Positions 49,201 to 62,900 of a stretch of 64,000 bases of DNA are shown in pieces (position 1 is the stretch's first letter; each line of letters opens with the position of its first letter). The DNA is from Bolinopsis microptera (lineage: Eukaryota > Ctenophora > Tentaculata > Lobata > Bolinopsidae). The notes beneath the pieces were generated by a model. The model ran no database searches and was not told where the DNA came from. It worked only from the letters and a program-made list of their open reading frames with translations. The DNA lies in NCBI RefSeq assembly GCF_026151205.1, contig NC_087078.1, positions 12,941,118-13,005,117 of the forward strand, written 5' to 3'. The translations under genes were made by a program, and so were the position numbers.

Positions 49201-49519
49201 GTTTTGAATTCTATCGATATATTGTTAGATCATAATTACGATGTTGTCACATTGGAAAAACGTTGATTTAATTCCTTTCTGATAAGAGCCTTTTTTTTTT
49301 TTTTTTTTTTTTTTGTTTTTTTTTCCTTTTGTCGCATTAAAGGATCGTAGAAAATTTACCAAGGATAACAATTTCAACTATGAGATTTTAAATATATTCC
49401 ATTCGGATTTTGACAATAAGGCAAGGAATGGATTAAATGTAAACAACAATGCAGTTAAGACTATGTAAGACATGATTATTATTTGCTGGTTTCATGCAAA
49501 GATAAGGTTTAACGTTCAA

Positions 49520-50347
49520 GTTTCGTACTCTAGTTCGACACGCCTATAATAGTTCGGACAACTTAAGTTGAGTCTCACCCCTGTCGAAACGTGTCATTGT
49601 CGAAATAGAGTCCAGGTAGGTTTTATCTATTTCGTCATAGTTTCGCTTGTGAGTAATTAGACTTGTTGAGTATTGCTGGGTCTCATCATAGGACACAGGG
49701 TCAATGGCAGATAAAACATCTTTTGGAATTAGCAACCAGCGGTTAGACAATCAGAACCTTGTTTTAAGTTTAGTTTTAATTCTCAGTTTTGCCACTCGGT
49801 TCTGGCTAGATAACAGGTAAATAGATTGATATCCGATGTTTCCGGTTTCAGCGCCATATCTTTGAATGGGACTCGGTTACAGTCGTTTGTGATAATATAT
49901 GAGTGGTAGGGGTGGTAGATTATTTATATAGCGTACTATCATCTATCTATGAAACGGAGGACGAGTTCACAACGACCAGTGGTTATTCTCCGCTAAGTTT
50001 ACAAATTATGCTTAAAAACAATTGAGTTCTCAGGACATTCATATGTTTCATATATAAAATGGACTATATAATTACATTCACACATAGTTGAACAGCCATG
50101 AGACAAGTGGGGAAAACAACAAACGAATAGATTTCAAGCTCGAAAGGATCAGTCTGCGTTGCTTGAGATGGGATATTTAAAAAACTTAGTTCGACATTCG
50201 AAGTTATCTTGTCGAAACTATAGTACGGGTCGAAATTGAGTCCAGTGTAGCGCACTTAGTTCGACAGTGTAGAACTCTCAGGGTTCGTCGGACACACCTA
50301 CAGTACGTGCGAATAAGAGTGCCGTGTCGAACTTGAGTTGGTGTACC
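49520..50347. mobile_element. Arm C copy of the Mutator-like element
   Basis: Flanked by AACGTTCAA at 49511-49519 and at 50348-50356, as in arm A. The ends keep CGTACTCTAGTTCGACACG and the TTCGACA clusters with scattered indels. Confidence 0.78.
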
Positions 50348-51140
50348 AACGTTCAACGATGATTATCACAAGTCCCTTAGATTGAAGAATGTTCTGTTAT
50401 TTTTTTGCATTTCTGAGTCTTACCAATTTTTTTCATTCGTGTGCATGTATTGCTCTTTTCATAAAAAAGTAAAACAACCAACCTGTAATGGGGCCTCGGC
50501 TATTACATTTACTCTTCAAGCTTGAATGTAATTTCGGACAGATTAAAATTGAGGTTTCTTTTTTTTTTTTTTTTTTTTTTTTTTTTCTTTTAAAAAAAAA
50601 AAAAAAATAAAAAATACCTCATTAAATTAATTCGTTAATTCGTAGCAAAAATGGGCTTGATAATACGTTCTCAAGGAAAAGACGATGTTCAAGCAATACG
50701 GCATAAATTCGCAATTTTGCCTCAGGCAGGTGAGAAATTGGCACTATTTGAAAAATGTAGCGAAACTGTGTGTTGCCAAAATTTCGACATCTATGAGGTA
50801 GGATTAAGCTCTGTTTGATGATTTTACGGAAACTTAACAATAATTCGTAAATTTGTGCATTAGTATTCCGAAAAGTTATATCATTCAGTAAGAGTTTTTC
50901 AATAAACGATAGTCTTTATAAGCATAACTATATATTATATCAGTTGACATGCGGTTGTTACAATGTTATACATCTTAATTAAGTTCAATTCGATTTCGCT
51001 TGAAACATTGTGTCAGACATCGATTGTAGTTGCTATTATTTAATATCATAATAAGCTTAGGGGATTATGACCTATGATGATCGATAACTATTTACAAAAA
51101 CAAATCCCCATTATCAAAGTGAAAAGGCTGACAGCTCCTA

Positions 51141-52811
51141 ATGATGCACAACGACGTAGAGAGTTTTGCTACAGTGGCTTCAAACTGACAAGAACCAGAC
51201 ACCTTTCCAGCTCGCATGTGTTCTGTAATGGTGGATAGTTCTAATGGTCATGATAGGAGGCCTACATTTTTTCTGGCCATTTCTTCGGTTTGTGCAAACA
51301 GTCATGGGCAACTGTAGTGTAATCCGCAAAAGAAGGTGGAAATCCCCACCCTCCAGTGTTAAAACCAACACAGACTGATGTTATGGTACGACGGGATACT
51401 GTATTAGTCAAAAGCAACAAGACCAACGAGTTGATAGTGGATTTTGTAACCCATCGAATGATCAACAAGTTCTAGTTTGTATGTTGACGGTAAATTAATG
51501 TTCGATGTAATAGAATTGTGCGTAGGAAACAAGAAATCCTAACTAATACCAAATTCTTTTATTTAACCTGATTGCGAATCGAAAATTTAACGCGTTTCAC
51601 CCGAAATACCAGTTCAATAACACAGCAACCTAATCATCAATCAGAACAACATCGTCTAACTGTGAGTATCGACATATTCGACAAGATCATACCGAAACAA
51701 ACTTGGGGAGTCTGACTAAGAAATGACTGAATGTTACGAGAATCTATCCTGTCTTGAATTGCTTGAGGGAGTTAACAACGTTTCTGTTTCGCAGAAGGCG
51801 CACTGTTAGGGCAGCCTCCTTCAGACAGCCAGATGCGTAGGTTCCTTAGCTCGTGCAACAATATACGACCTGATCACGTTAAACTTCATTCAAACCCACT
51901 GTCATGAACGCGTTGTCTCAACATCTCGGGAATGTTTGGACAGTAGGTTGAATAGACAGCAAAGCACGGCCGTTATTGGTGCTTGCGAATGGCACGTTCT
52001 ATCAGGGAAACCGCAAGGCCACGATCTGCCTTATAATCCGGACTTATGGATGAAGGCCCGGGTAATTATTCTGATGATGTTTGGGTGAGAGATAGGAAGG
52101 TTTCCCCTTATTGCGAATACGTTAAAACTAATGATGAAGACCTTGGAATATCGAGGGCAGAACAGAAATATTGCGATTAAGGAAGTAAAGACTACAGTTT
52201 TTTCTCTTGGTGATTGGACGGACAAACGTCTCTCAAACGTATACAACTGGACTAAAACGACTGGTGGACTGGGAGATTCTAGTCCTACAGATGCAGTGCT
52301 TTAGTAGGGGCGGTTAAATTCACCCACTACTCGAGTTCTTACGGTTGATGGAAGTAAGATCTACATAAAAACATAACTTCGCACAATTTACATTGTACAT
52401 GGGATCTTGTTTAGTAGCTCAATTCAAAAACAAAGTTAACCTTCACCTGAGTGTGTCAGATGTGATAGAATAGTATGTAATTTATAGCATTGAACACAAA
52501 CGCATTTAGAGGTGGGTGGGTGGACGGTGAGGAACTAAATGTCGGAGTAACAAATGGATATATTTTTGAGGACTAAAAGCCCTTTGGTCACTAGGTGGTC
52601 ATTACTGTCTTCCATGTTTATGTCTACATCAAGAAACATACCAAAAAAGGTGATCTAATAAACGTGATGGGGATTTGGTAATAAGAAGCGGAGGCTAGGT
52701 TGAATAGGATGAAAAATTTGTTTGCCTCATCGGTGGACAATATCTACTCAGTTGACAAGAACGAACGCCACCTATTATAACTATAAATTATAGAAAATAA
52801 TCATTACATAA
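51141..52811 (+). pseudogene. Disrupted glycosyltransferase copy in arm C
   Basis: Collinear with 17,070-18,653, from ATGATGCA at 51,141 to a TAA at about 52,809. Isolated insertions and deletions occur every ten to twenty bases, so no domain survives in one frame. The damage is spread evenly and shows no bias toward third codon positions. As written it is non-functional. Sequencing noise is a serious alternative to true decay. Confidence 0.88.
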
Positions 52812-55598
52812 GGAAGATAGACATTCGCTTGCGAGGCGAGTGAGAAATGAGATAAGGGTTGATAGCTTATTATAGAACGGGTTGCATGAATTCGATACCT
52901 TTAGCTTGTCTGTGTATTTTTATTTTTTAATCAACTGATATAATTACAATTTGATGGTTTGCATGTAATCAATTTAAAATACGGAGGTTTTCTCAGTTAT
53001 GACAAAATTCATTTGCTTAATGCTACCAGCAGGATTTATTACAACTTAAAAATTACAGAAATAATCAGCAACATCGAGGAACTGCATTACAAATTCGCAG
53101 CAGAAAAAGTCAAGCCAAGCGAAACGTTATAAAGTACAGTGGTTTTAGTTCAACATAAAAACGCCAAAGAGAGGTGGTCGGCATGAGCGAGGGTATCCTG
53201 TTAATATTTATTGTGGGACCAAAGAAATAGAACATATAGACACTTTCTTAGGAGCGGGGACCGTCTATTAATTTCGTTGAGACGACAGTAGTCGCGGAGG
53301 ACTTATACTCATGGCCAATTGTCGGGTTAGTATAGACCAAGAAGAAATATTTGGTGAGAACTATATACTGGAAAATAGGTTACAGTTTTACTCACATGTA
53401 ACTTTTCGTTTGAAAAATTTCGTATTTACCGAAACGACACTGTTAATATGCACTAGTTTAAAAAAACCTGTGAAATGAAAACTTACATCAATCGGAAATT
53501 ATTTTCTTTGTCTAATTTTGAAATTAGCATCTTTAAGGGGGACACTTGAATTATCACTAAATTATTCTGAATTTAGATTCCCACAGATCTGTCTCCCAAA
53601 AATTATATATGGCCTCCAAGAAATGTCATATGTCGATTTCTTTGGTCCACTTATAAGTATGAAAGATACCATCACCGCATGCTACACAACAAGTAGTGCG
53701 GAGAGTGAATTATCCTAATGGCAAATGTCGGGTTTGATTAGAGGACACAGAAGAAATATTGGTGAGATACTCTTATCTGGAATATAGGTTCCAGTTTTAC
53801 AATCCCATGGTAAATTTTTATTTGATCATACTAGTATTTACCGACACGACATGTTATACTGCATAGTTTTAAAATACATGTGATGAAAATACTACCTTAA
53901 GGAAATATTTTATTTGCTCTAATTTTGAAAATAGCAATCTACCGACACTCGTATTACTCAGAATATTATTCTGAATGTTTAGGGACTCAACAGATCTGTC
54001 CTCACTCTTTAAAACTTTATCTTCAAGCTCTTTACACTACTTGGAAGTAGCTTAAAGTTAGAATGGAAAGTTTTACTGACATTACTTAGGTCTATTTTAA
54101 TACTTTCCAAAACTATCTATATATAGTTGTGTTGAAACTTGAAAGAATGGATATAGAAATAATTGAGGGAAGCGATGTATCAAAAGCAACAATTGGATTT
54201 AAGCCAATATTATTTTTGTGTATATTTTTCGAATATTATGTGTAATCTCCGGAAAATATCTTAAAAAAGGTTTTTGGTGTACGTTATTAACTGTTGCCTT
54301 GTGGTTTTAAGTCCACATTAAATCGCATCCGCCTTTGGATTTGTTGATCTCTAACACTTGTTGATGGTGACATTCCTTGCACCACGCCCTCACTTTTGAT
54401 GACAAATGGCTTCTGCGTGAATAACAGAGGGTTGATGTTTCGGGCCAAGTCGACGTTTGTAAATTGCAAGGTAGAATGAACGGGTTTTCGCGTTTATTTT
54501 GCTCTAACTAGTTCAGTTGTCCGTCCGCCTGTAGTTAATGAAATTAAATTATGACAAGATTAGTTGAAAAATTTCAATTGTCTCATCAGATCCATGATGA
54601 AGAGGTAATAAATTGTTGAAATGATCATTTTAATAGGCTGATTTTAAAATGATCATTTTGCTACAATTGCCAACCGAAAAACTTCGCATGTTTCAATGAC
54701 TCACACATCACGGAGAATGAAGAATTGCAGAGACAAGAGACAGAACCTGGATTCAATCTTCAAAATCTAATTTTACAATCACCATTTAATAGTGAGTCAT
54801 CCCACCGCTCATCAAACATTAGGAATTTGAGGGAGATGTCACAACAATCAGATCCGGTCGTTTAAAAGTGGTCCTTGATGGTGACGCTTACAAGATCAAA
54901 GTTAACAACAAACTGTAAGGTATAACCTGTTAGGGGTGGCGGGTCTTGTGCAGGAGACATTTTAAGAGCGGGATGGTTAATGCGACATTTGAGATCGCTA
55001 ACTTCGAGGTTCTCGTAGCTGTCGAGGCCAATGTCAAATTGGAAGTTCAAACAAGTAAATATTGCCTGTTGGAAGTTATGTGTGGTTTCCAAGTGTAACA
55101 GAGGACTTCTCAGACATCCCTGCAAAAATTTTATTTGCTCAGACATGAACCAGAAATAAGTCGAGACAGTAGTTGCGGGTAGGTTTGTTGAAACAGACAT
55201 ATGTTGAAAATTAACAGATGGAGAAAACTATTTGAATTCTTAATTTAAGTGATGGATGATTAAATAATAGCACTAGTATAACACCTGACGCATAAAAATT
55301 ATTCCAAGGGAATTTTAAATATTCTAGTTATGGCTTGATTATTTGTAAGCTGGGAGGCTGTTTCGGGTTGCATTCGAAATATCGCTATCTCCGATCAAGG
55401 CGTTCCGAAGTGCAGTCCTTTATTTGTTATCATTGGACTTTGGTTCCGGAACAGTTTTTTGCCCAGACTTGGTAACTTCACTAATCCTGATACATGATAT
55501 ATGCTTAACTTAGCGAAACATCATAAGCCAATCAGTTTTATGATAGAAAATAAATAATAAACTTTGAAATTACTGAATTTTTTTATTACAAGCAATTC

Positions 55599-55691
55599 AG
55601 GGAGCCATTAATACGACCACGGAACAACTGAGTTCTGCGTAATTATAAATATTATATGGGACCAACCCCATTATAGGTTCATAGATACCTG
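55599..55691. other. Arm C copy of the 90-bp insertion shared with B
   Basis: The inverted counterpart of 42,249-42,337, absent from A. It begins near GGGAGCCATTAATACGACC and ends near GATACCTGAATATAAAAAT. Confidence 0.6.
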
Positions 55692-56109
55692 AATATAAAA
55701 ATATAATCAACATTTGTTATCTTGGTGGAATGGTCCTATAGTTAGAGTTACAAAGTTACGAGGGGGGGGGGGGGGGGGGGAAAGGAAGGCACAGGGTTTA
55801 CAAGGCTAGCGAACCCTACAGATTTAACTGGGTTTATGAAGTCCGTAAATTAAAATTCACGCCCTTAAAGGATTATTGTTCATTGGAGGGATACGAACAG
55901 ACACCTTTCAAGAGCCAATCATGGTCTTGGGTTGATGCACAACTGTCATTAATAGAGGTTTCCAATTAATACCCAAATAATTAGGCTTACATCATTTAGT
56001 CAACTTTATTTGACTATATTAAACCGCCAACTTATACAACTTATTCAACAGACAATTCAGGTAAAGCGTAAAATGTAAATGAAGAGAAAATTTATTTTAA
56101 AAACATATT

Positions 56110-56415
56110 TGACCTTCAGAAATAATAATAAGTATTTCCGTGGCTGTGGTTGCAATGCGCCTAGTCTACTGGAATGGACCTTCTTCGGATTCGCTGGATT
56201 GTTACAACCACTTTCGTTTGGTAGATTCAAAAACACAAAGGAAATTTTCCTTTGGTTGGTATTATACTCAATGCATGGGAGCTATTGTTGTATTGGCTTG
56301 CCAAGCTAACTAGTTTAGATCTTTTCACCAGTCCCCTGCTACCACGCGCATGTAAACAGGGATTGGCTAGTTGAGGGGGTCATTGTAGGCCTTACACGTG
56401 CTTCTGCAATACTTC
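56110..56415. mobile_element. Arm C copy of the 300-bp insertion shared with B
   Basis: Inverted counterpart of 41,565-41,860, with matching inner sequence (for example TGTAAACAGGGATTGGCTAG). The terminal direct repeats are damaged but recognisable (GCTTCTGCAATACTTCATATG at the right, CCTTCAGAAATA at the left). Confidence 0.68.
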
Positions 56416-56869
56416 ATATGTCTGACTTTTTTTTTTTTGTAACCCCCCAAAAACAAAAAATTTTTTATTATTTTAATCCAAAAATTGTAATGCAGAGCAC
56501 GTGGAAAAGTCGCTATAAATATCACAATTAGTTTTATTAGGGACCTGCAGATAAGGAAATAAAGGAGATCAGGATTATCATAATTATGTTGCACACTTAA
56601 TTTGTCGTTGGCAGAGTTATAGCTATGATTGATAGCTAAAAACAGGTTATTGTAAATTACATGTGCATGGAATCACGATCACGACGGAATTGAACTTGTT
56701 GCTCTAATTAATATAAAAGTCTAAAAAGATGCTGACATTCCCCAAATCGTCATTGGCGAACAATGACAATGACAAATGAGCAACGGCTGTTATCCAGTGA
56801 GCTAATACTATGTACGCCTTCGGACAAAAATACCATCGAAAGTGAAAAATTCAATCCCAATTTCGCCAA

Positions 56870-57655
56870 CTAACGCTAAACTATTCTCCAATAAAACACC
56901 ATCTTTAAATAACCAACATAAAACATAAAACAATTTCAACACTCTAGGCCCAATATTCACAGCTTACAAATAACAATATACAAACCACAATTATTACAAA
57001 ACCCCCAACTACCAACTTTAATCACAAAGTTAATCCATAACACCAATAAACATCCAATTCATCAAACGTCAAATACATACTAAAAGAAAACAAAAATACT
57101 ATAACTACGAAAATTATGTCAATTTATAACTCCGCCATGCAAAGAAATCAATTAATCTGCTATAAATTAAACACAAAAAAATATTTCAGCTAATTTAAAA
57201 TATATAACTAATATTGCCATTTATAATAAAATAAAATTTATAAATCAATAATTTAATTCAAATAACATTAAAATCTAAAGGGATCTTTTTCGATTTTAAA
57301 AATCTCCGAATTATTTACTCCAGACTCTTATATATTAATTAGCATCAAAAAAGCCTCTCTAAACCTCCAGCGTATATTATTCCAAATAAATAGACGTCGG
57401 TCCATTTCTACTGATGCAGATACTCTCACCTACTACTGTAATTAGACGTAGTGAAGCACTCGGGAATTTTCGTAGAATAGTAGTCATTTTTTGTCCGTTT
57501 CTAATCCCCTTTGCTCTCTTGCTAAAATCACAAAAAATACCGTAGATGGTCTTCGGATAAGGGTATGGAACAGCAAACCGGGATAAATATCCGGAGAAAT
57601 ATAGTTTACGAATTCAATCATAATAAATTGGAATAATATCCGCTATTGGAACTGG
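56870..57655. other. Anomalous G-poor block and unmatched segment in arm C
   Basis: From about 56,875 to 57,300 the plus strand has only about 4% G (the first 60-base line has none) and alignment to A nearly fails. Islands such as AAAGGGATCTTTTTCGATTT still follow A. From about 57,365 to 57,655 the sequence has no counterpart in A or B. No gene is seen. It looks like failed base-calling or a foreign insertion. Confidence 0.6.
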
Positions 57656-58059
57656 GGGGTTATATTACAGAGATGTTTAAATGAAATGCATAGAAATTCA
57701 GTTAATATCACAACCATGTACAACTCCCCGCAGACATGATATATGATTATGGGCCGATGGCATGGAGGGGGGTGGGGAGAAATAGTAATTTGTCTCAACG
57801 AATAGCTGTTATTCGACGGACAATGATTACAACGATTATTAAATACAATATTACAAATCAATATTACAATCAACAAACAAACAACAATATATGTGAAATG
57901 AAACCTATCATTGACTCTTGAGCAATATTTGTTCGGCAGTAGCAAATTATAAATTCGTTAAATAATGATTTATTCCCTATTCTTGCACTTCGGTAATTAA
58001 AATTTGCGGACTATAGTGAAAGTAAAGGAAATAAACTATATATTGTTCCCCGATATTTG

Positions 58060-59545
58060 CACTACTAAGCTCATGTGTGTGTAGTGTTGTGTAGATTACT
58101 TGCAATTATCGAGCTACACTTATCTTTTGTAACTTTGCACGATAAGTCAGTTTGCCTGCTAACGCGTATTAGCCTTTGCGTGTGTAATTTGTACATTATT
58201 ATACAAAGTACAACCATGGCGGGATGATGAATTTGACCGAATCTCAGAAGGAAAAATCAAGGATTTCAACTACGAAGAAAAGGAAGATGTAAGAGGGTGC
58301 TGTGCTGAAAAATGGTTCACTTCGATCGGCAAGAAGAACTGAAATTAGAAAAACTTCGAAATTCGTGGATATCATGGACCAGGAACACTCTTGTCTCCGT
58401 ATACTCTATAAAAAGGTCTATGGCCAAAAATGTGTTATGCAAGCTGCAGACCTCGTACGACGGCAGAGTAGTCAGATGAGCGCTATGATGGAATCGTTGT
58501 GTCGCCTCAAGACGAAGCAATAGAGAAAAGATAAAGATGGGTAAGGTTTGCAGGACCAGTTGCTAGTGCAGAAGGTCGGAACAACTCTAGTTGTTTAAGT
58601 ACGTCAGTTGAAGAGACAGTCAAAACTAACGGTGGGAGACAAGGGAATAAGAGCTACAGTGCAGCTGTACAACAAGAAACAGCACATGTGGCCGCGGTCA
58701 GCAAACAGTCACACATTCTGAAGAATGTATGAAGAGTGTGGCTGCAGTGGAGGAAAGCAGAGCAAGGAATATCGATTTTTTAAAAGCTGGGGTTGGGTCT
58801 GACTGAAGAGGATGAAGAACAGATACAGCTCTGGTACCGCACTATTGGAGGAGATCGCGGGAGAAAGCAAACATCATTTTGATAGCGACTAGAGTCCGGC
58901 TGGAAGAGGCCAGGTACGGCTGTCCGACCAGACAAGATCACCGTCACATGCTCAACTGCTAAGTTTCACAGATCTCTGATGAAAAAAGGGAGACTGAAGT
59001 GGATGATGCACACAATAATGTATGGATCTCGTCCTGATAGATCCAGTGAAGAGCGTTCGCAGCATGGAAAGAACGTGGGTACCTGACCTGATGATGAGAG
59101 GATTGAACAGGCAATCATATCGACAACTACAACCGAACGGGAAGGTTCTGTACGCAGGGTTATGGAAGGACACACATGATGAGTAATTCATGTCTTCTCC
59201 CGGACAAACCCGATCAGTATATTATGTACTCTGTAGGCGGTATTTACTGGAGTTTAAACGGGACGTTATCTGTCCATTTGAGAGACAATTATATTTATAA
59301 CTACAGTATTATTTGATTGTTTAACTCTTTTCACATTTCATTATGTTTTACTAGGTGGGGTGTTGTGTTATTGTGCCTTGGGCGGCCAAAAATCTCTTGT
59401 CTGAAGTTTCTCTGTACTTGTTTCCACTGACCCACGCTTTTCTAGCATTTATAAATTTCGGACCATTTTTATGTTTGTTCGCAATTTGCTGTACCATTTG
59501 CTATAAATTGCTATTTTGTACAGTTTCAAATCAAATCATTTACTA
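58060..59545 (+). pseudogene. Inserted LINE ORF1-like fragment, frameshifted (arm C only)
   Basis: It interrupts the sequence that in A reads GATATTTACACC then TTTACTAACAC (about 23,017-23,042) and is absent from A and B. Translated pieces in three frames follow the order of ORF1 proteins: VRPDKITVTCSTAKFHRSL, then VDDAHNNVWIS, then RPDRSSEERSQHGKN. They parallel RPVKFILSSSDQA and VYITPDRSAADR of the protein at 1191-2147, but identity is low, so this is a different family member. Upstream GLTEEDEEQ resembles the 'FGLPETEEN' block. A 73-residue open piece lies at 58,302-58,523. It is 5' and ORF1 sequence without reverse transcriptase, and non-functional. Confidence 0.72.
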
Positions 59546-59756
59546 ACCACTTTTTACGATTAGTAATAGAAACAACAATAGAAGCATCGACACTATATAC
59601 TATTACTACCCAGTACCATTACCTTTGAGTCTCAAATGGCAGCTCGAATAAATGTGCGAGGGTTGATCCTAAAGTGTCACACATTCAACTTAAAATGAGG
59701 CCCTATTGAAACAGATGGATTAGGGGTCCATACCTGAAACTCATTTAGTTAAACGA

Positions 59757-59905
59757 AAAAAAAAAAAAAAAAATTTGAACGTGGACGTTTCTTTTTGGGC
59801 ACCATGAACAGACTCGCGATGTTTTTGGATGGAAAATCACCACGGACGCTTCAGATACAACTTTTATTTTGATTTTATGACCAGAAGAAATTCAGGATAC
59901 AGAGA
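59757..59905. other. C-only insertion of about 150 bp beginning with poly-A
   Basis: An A run of about 18 bases (from 59,757) followed by about 130 bp has no counterpart in A (near 23,242) or B (near 40,010). No coding or known repeat signature was recognised. Confidence 0.55.
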
Positions 59906-62900
59906 AGATGCGACATTGCATATTTGTTTAACTTTAGAGAAAAACAAGTTAAGTACAGATGTAAGTGTTTTAAATCATTTTAGCGTTAACTCACAAATAA
60001 TGTATATTCGCAATTAGTCTTACAAGGCGGCCTTTCTATCAATCATATATTACAGTTTTACTAATTAACTAACACACTTTTAGTATTAGTAACAAAGGAT
60101 GCAATAAAAGCATCGCAATAAACTATTACTACACAGTAACATGCTGTACACTACCCCGGAATCCAACCGAAGATAGAAGGTCATCAACCCCATACCACCA
60201 CATGCCAGTATCCCATCTAATTTAGGCGCGATTAATCAAATGTGTGGGGCGTTGATACATTTTAGTCAGGAATAACAAATATCATTCGATCATCCATAGT
60301 CTATTGTTATGCACCATATTATTGATTGATTTTAAAGCTTCTATCAATCGCGGTTACAGTGAGTTGCTCTATATTTAGCAGTCGTGCTACGTATTAAAGG
60401 GGGGGGGGGGGGGGGGGGGGGGTTCCCCTGATTTTTTGTGAAAAACTTGGTATCGAGATAGCACGTTGTCCAAACAAATAGGACCGGTGACCGAACCTTG
60501 TGAGGGGTCCCCGAGACCCCAACGCATAACGGTGCCCGCGGGGAGACCCCGCCATTCTTGGTCCAATTCGGCCCAATTTAGCAAATACACCATGAACAAT
60601 GTCTCGAACACCAGATTTTTATGTGCTTTACTTGTGGCTAGTGCAGTCCCAATGAACTAATATGTTTTTCATCAAGATTGGGACAAAAATTGACCTGGAG
60701 TCTATGAGCCAACAAATCCCATATGGAACATATTGGCGCATACGACACAATTTGAGATCGATTTTGGCAATAAATTGTTCAAATACAATGGATTTTGAAT
60801 GAAAACCAATTATATATGGAAGATACTGAGTGTTAATCATAGAGAATCGTGTTCAGTACTAAGATTACCATTTCATATAAGTTGGTTCATACAAAATATT
60901 GATATTTGACCAAAAAAAACATTTATGGGTAAATAAGAATTTTTCAATAAGTTTTTCAGCGTTGATGCACATCATGCAATTTCATGTTAAAGTATTACAT
61001 GAACTGTTAAATTAATTTATATTATAATAAATAATTTAAGAATCGATCTGATTTTTCCAACCCAAGTATCAATCTGGTCGGGACGGTTAGATGTTACAAG
61101 AGTGATCGATATGAACTCCGATTCGACCGATCTAACACGAGGGACTGGTTGCAGTACAAAAGGTTATCTCAACAATATTTCGTTTACACTTCTCGGCAGA
61201 AATACACTCGGAATCAAGCCACCCTTGACCAAACGTTTAACCATGTAATTGCTCTTTAATGGACCATTGCCCATGTACGTTGTAAAAGAGATAACGTAGA
61301 TCCACATCTACTGCACCTGATTGTAGGACTTTGTTTATCCTATAAGTATAATACAGTATGATTTCAGAGATTATAGAGATAGGTGATCGTGTTACTTTAT
61401 CTCACCTTTCTTGTATGGGATGATTATTTCGCAACCAGGACAGAGGTTCGTTATAAAACGTAAAAGACGAATAATAGTGTAAATTCGCGTTTTTTGTCAA
61501 AATACCAACAACTACTGTTCTTGTATAGACAGTGGGAGAAGAAGGGGAAAGGCCTCCTGTAGATAATGGACAATATTCTTAGTATATGAGAATTTATTGC
61601 AATTTATTAATATGCTTAATTCACGCGGCCTTACTTTTTAATTTTAATGGGGTTCGCGTCGTCTCGAACAGTTTATAGGCTATAGTTTACTTATAAAGGT
61701 GTCAGAAAGACATGAGGCAAAGATTTAACCTGGGTAAAAGCTACATTATATTGGGTCTTGGGATGTGGGCTATGTTTGATTCAAAACTTATATCCGTGCA
61801 TATCTCATGCAGGCGGGAATCGTTAAACTATCAATCGGGTCTTGGCCGGTAAGCGTTATAAATAACTGTGGTATAGGAATCTGGAATATTTATATTAATC
61901 AATTACATGAATCTATATTACTAGACCAGATGATTTCTTTAGCTTAACTCTAATATTTTTCTCTGGAAATAATTTTATTTTCAAATACGAACGGAAATAT
62001 TCGGTTACAGCTGCAGATCAATTCTAACTTTAAGTTTATAAATTCATAAATTATATTCAATTACATGCAGAATAGATCCTTAATGTCCTTATTATAACAC
62101 GTGTTATGCGAGGTTTAAAAGAAGGACAACAACGGGCGCCGCCTCATTATAACGTGGAACATATCAGAATTACACTGATGATTGAGCTTTTCACCATTTC
62201 TACGAGTGGCGTTTGAAATTACAAAAATTACAAACAATTATTGCAGTATTTCAGGATAATGCAGTAAATGTCGCAGTATTTAATATTTGGACTTTAATGT
62301 GAATATGCGACATCCTGACATAGCGGTCGGTTAAATGGTTTCCTAGCGAAATCGGAATAGTATGGTTTCAAAGTCTTCAGTTGGAGAGACGTGATTTAAT
62401 ATAAAACTGTGGGTGAAAATTACTAATCATTTTGATTCATTGTCTTGAGCAAAATTAACTACGGTTGATAATTCCAACATTTTTTATTTCTTTGGAAGAT
62501 TTTAAGAATATAAACGAATTGAGCTTGAGTCGCCCACTACAGCCCTTTTTTACGGAAGCTTTTATGGCTAGAGGAGCAGTTTAATCGTACGACAAAGTTA
62601 AAGCTTTATTACATATTATACTTTATTATGATGGCGTCTATTTATTAATCATATCGTTCTTGGATGACACGAATTGCGCCGAAGTTTATAATATTCTCAA
62701 AAAGACTCATCGGGCAAGAATTTCCAGATTAATTTCTACGATCACAAATATCACTTATCAGCTGATATTTGAATATTAATATCAGATTATTTAAAAAAAC
62801 CACCCCCCATTTTTAATTTTGGAAACAAAAAAAAAATATGTTGATATGGAATTATGACTGGATATTTGGAAATACATTATTCAGTAGCGATATTGCTTAT

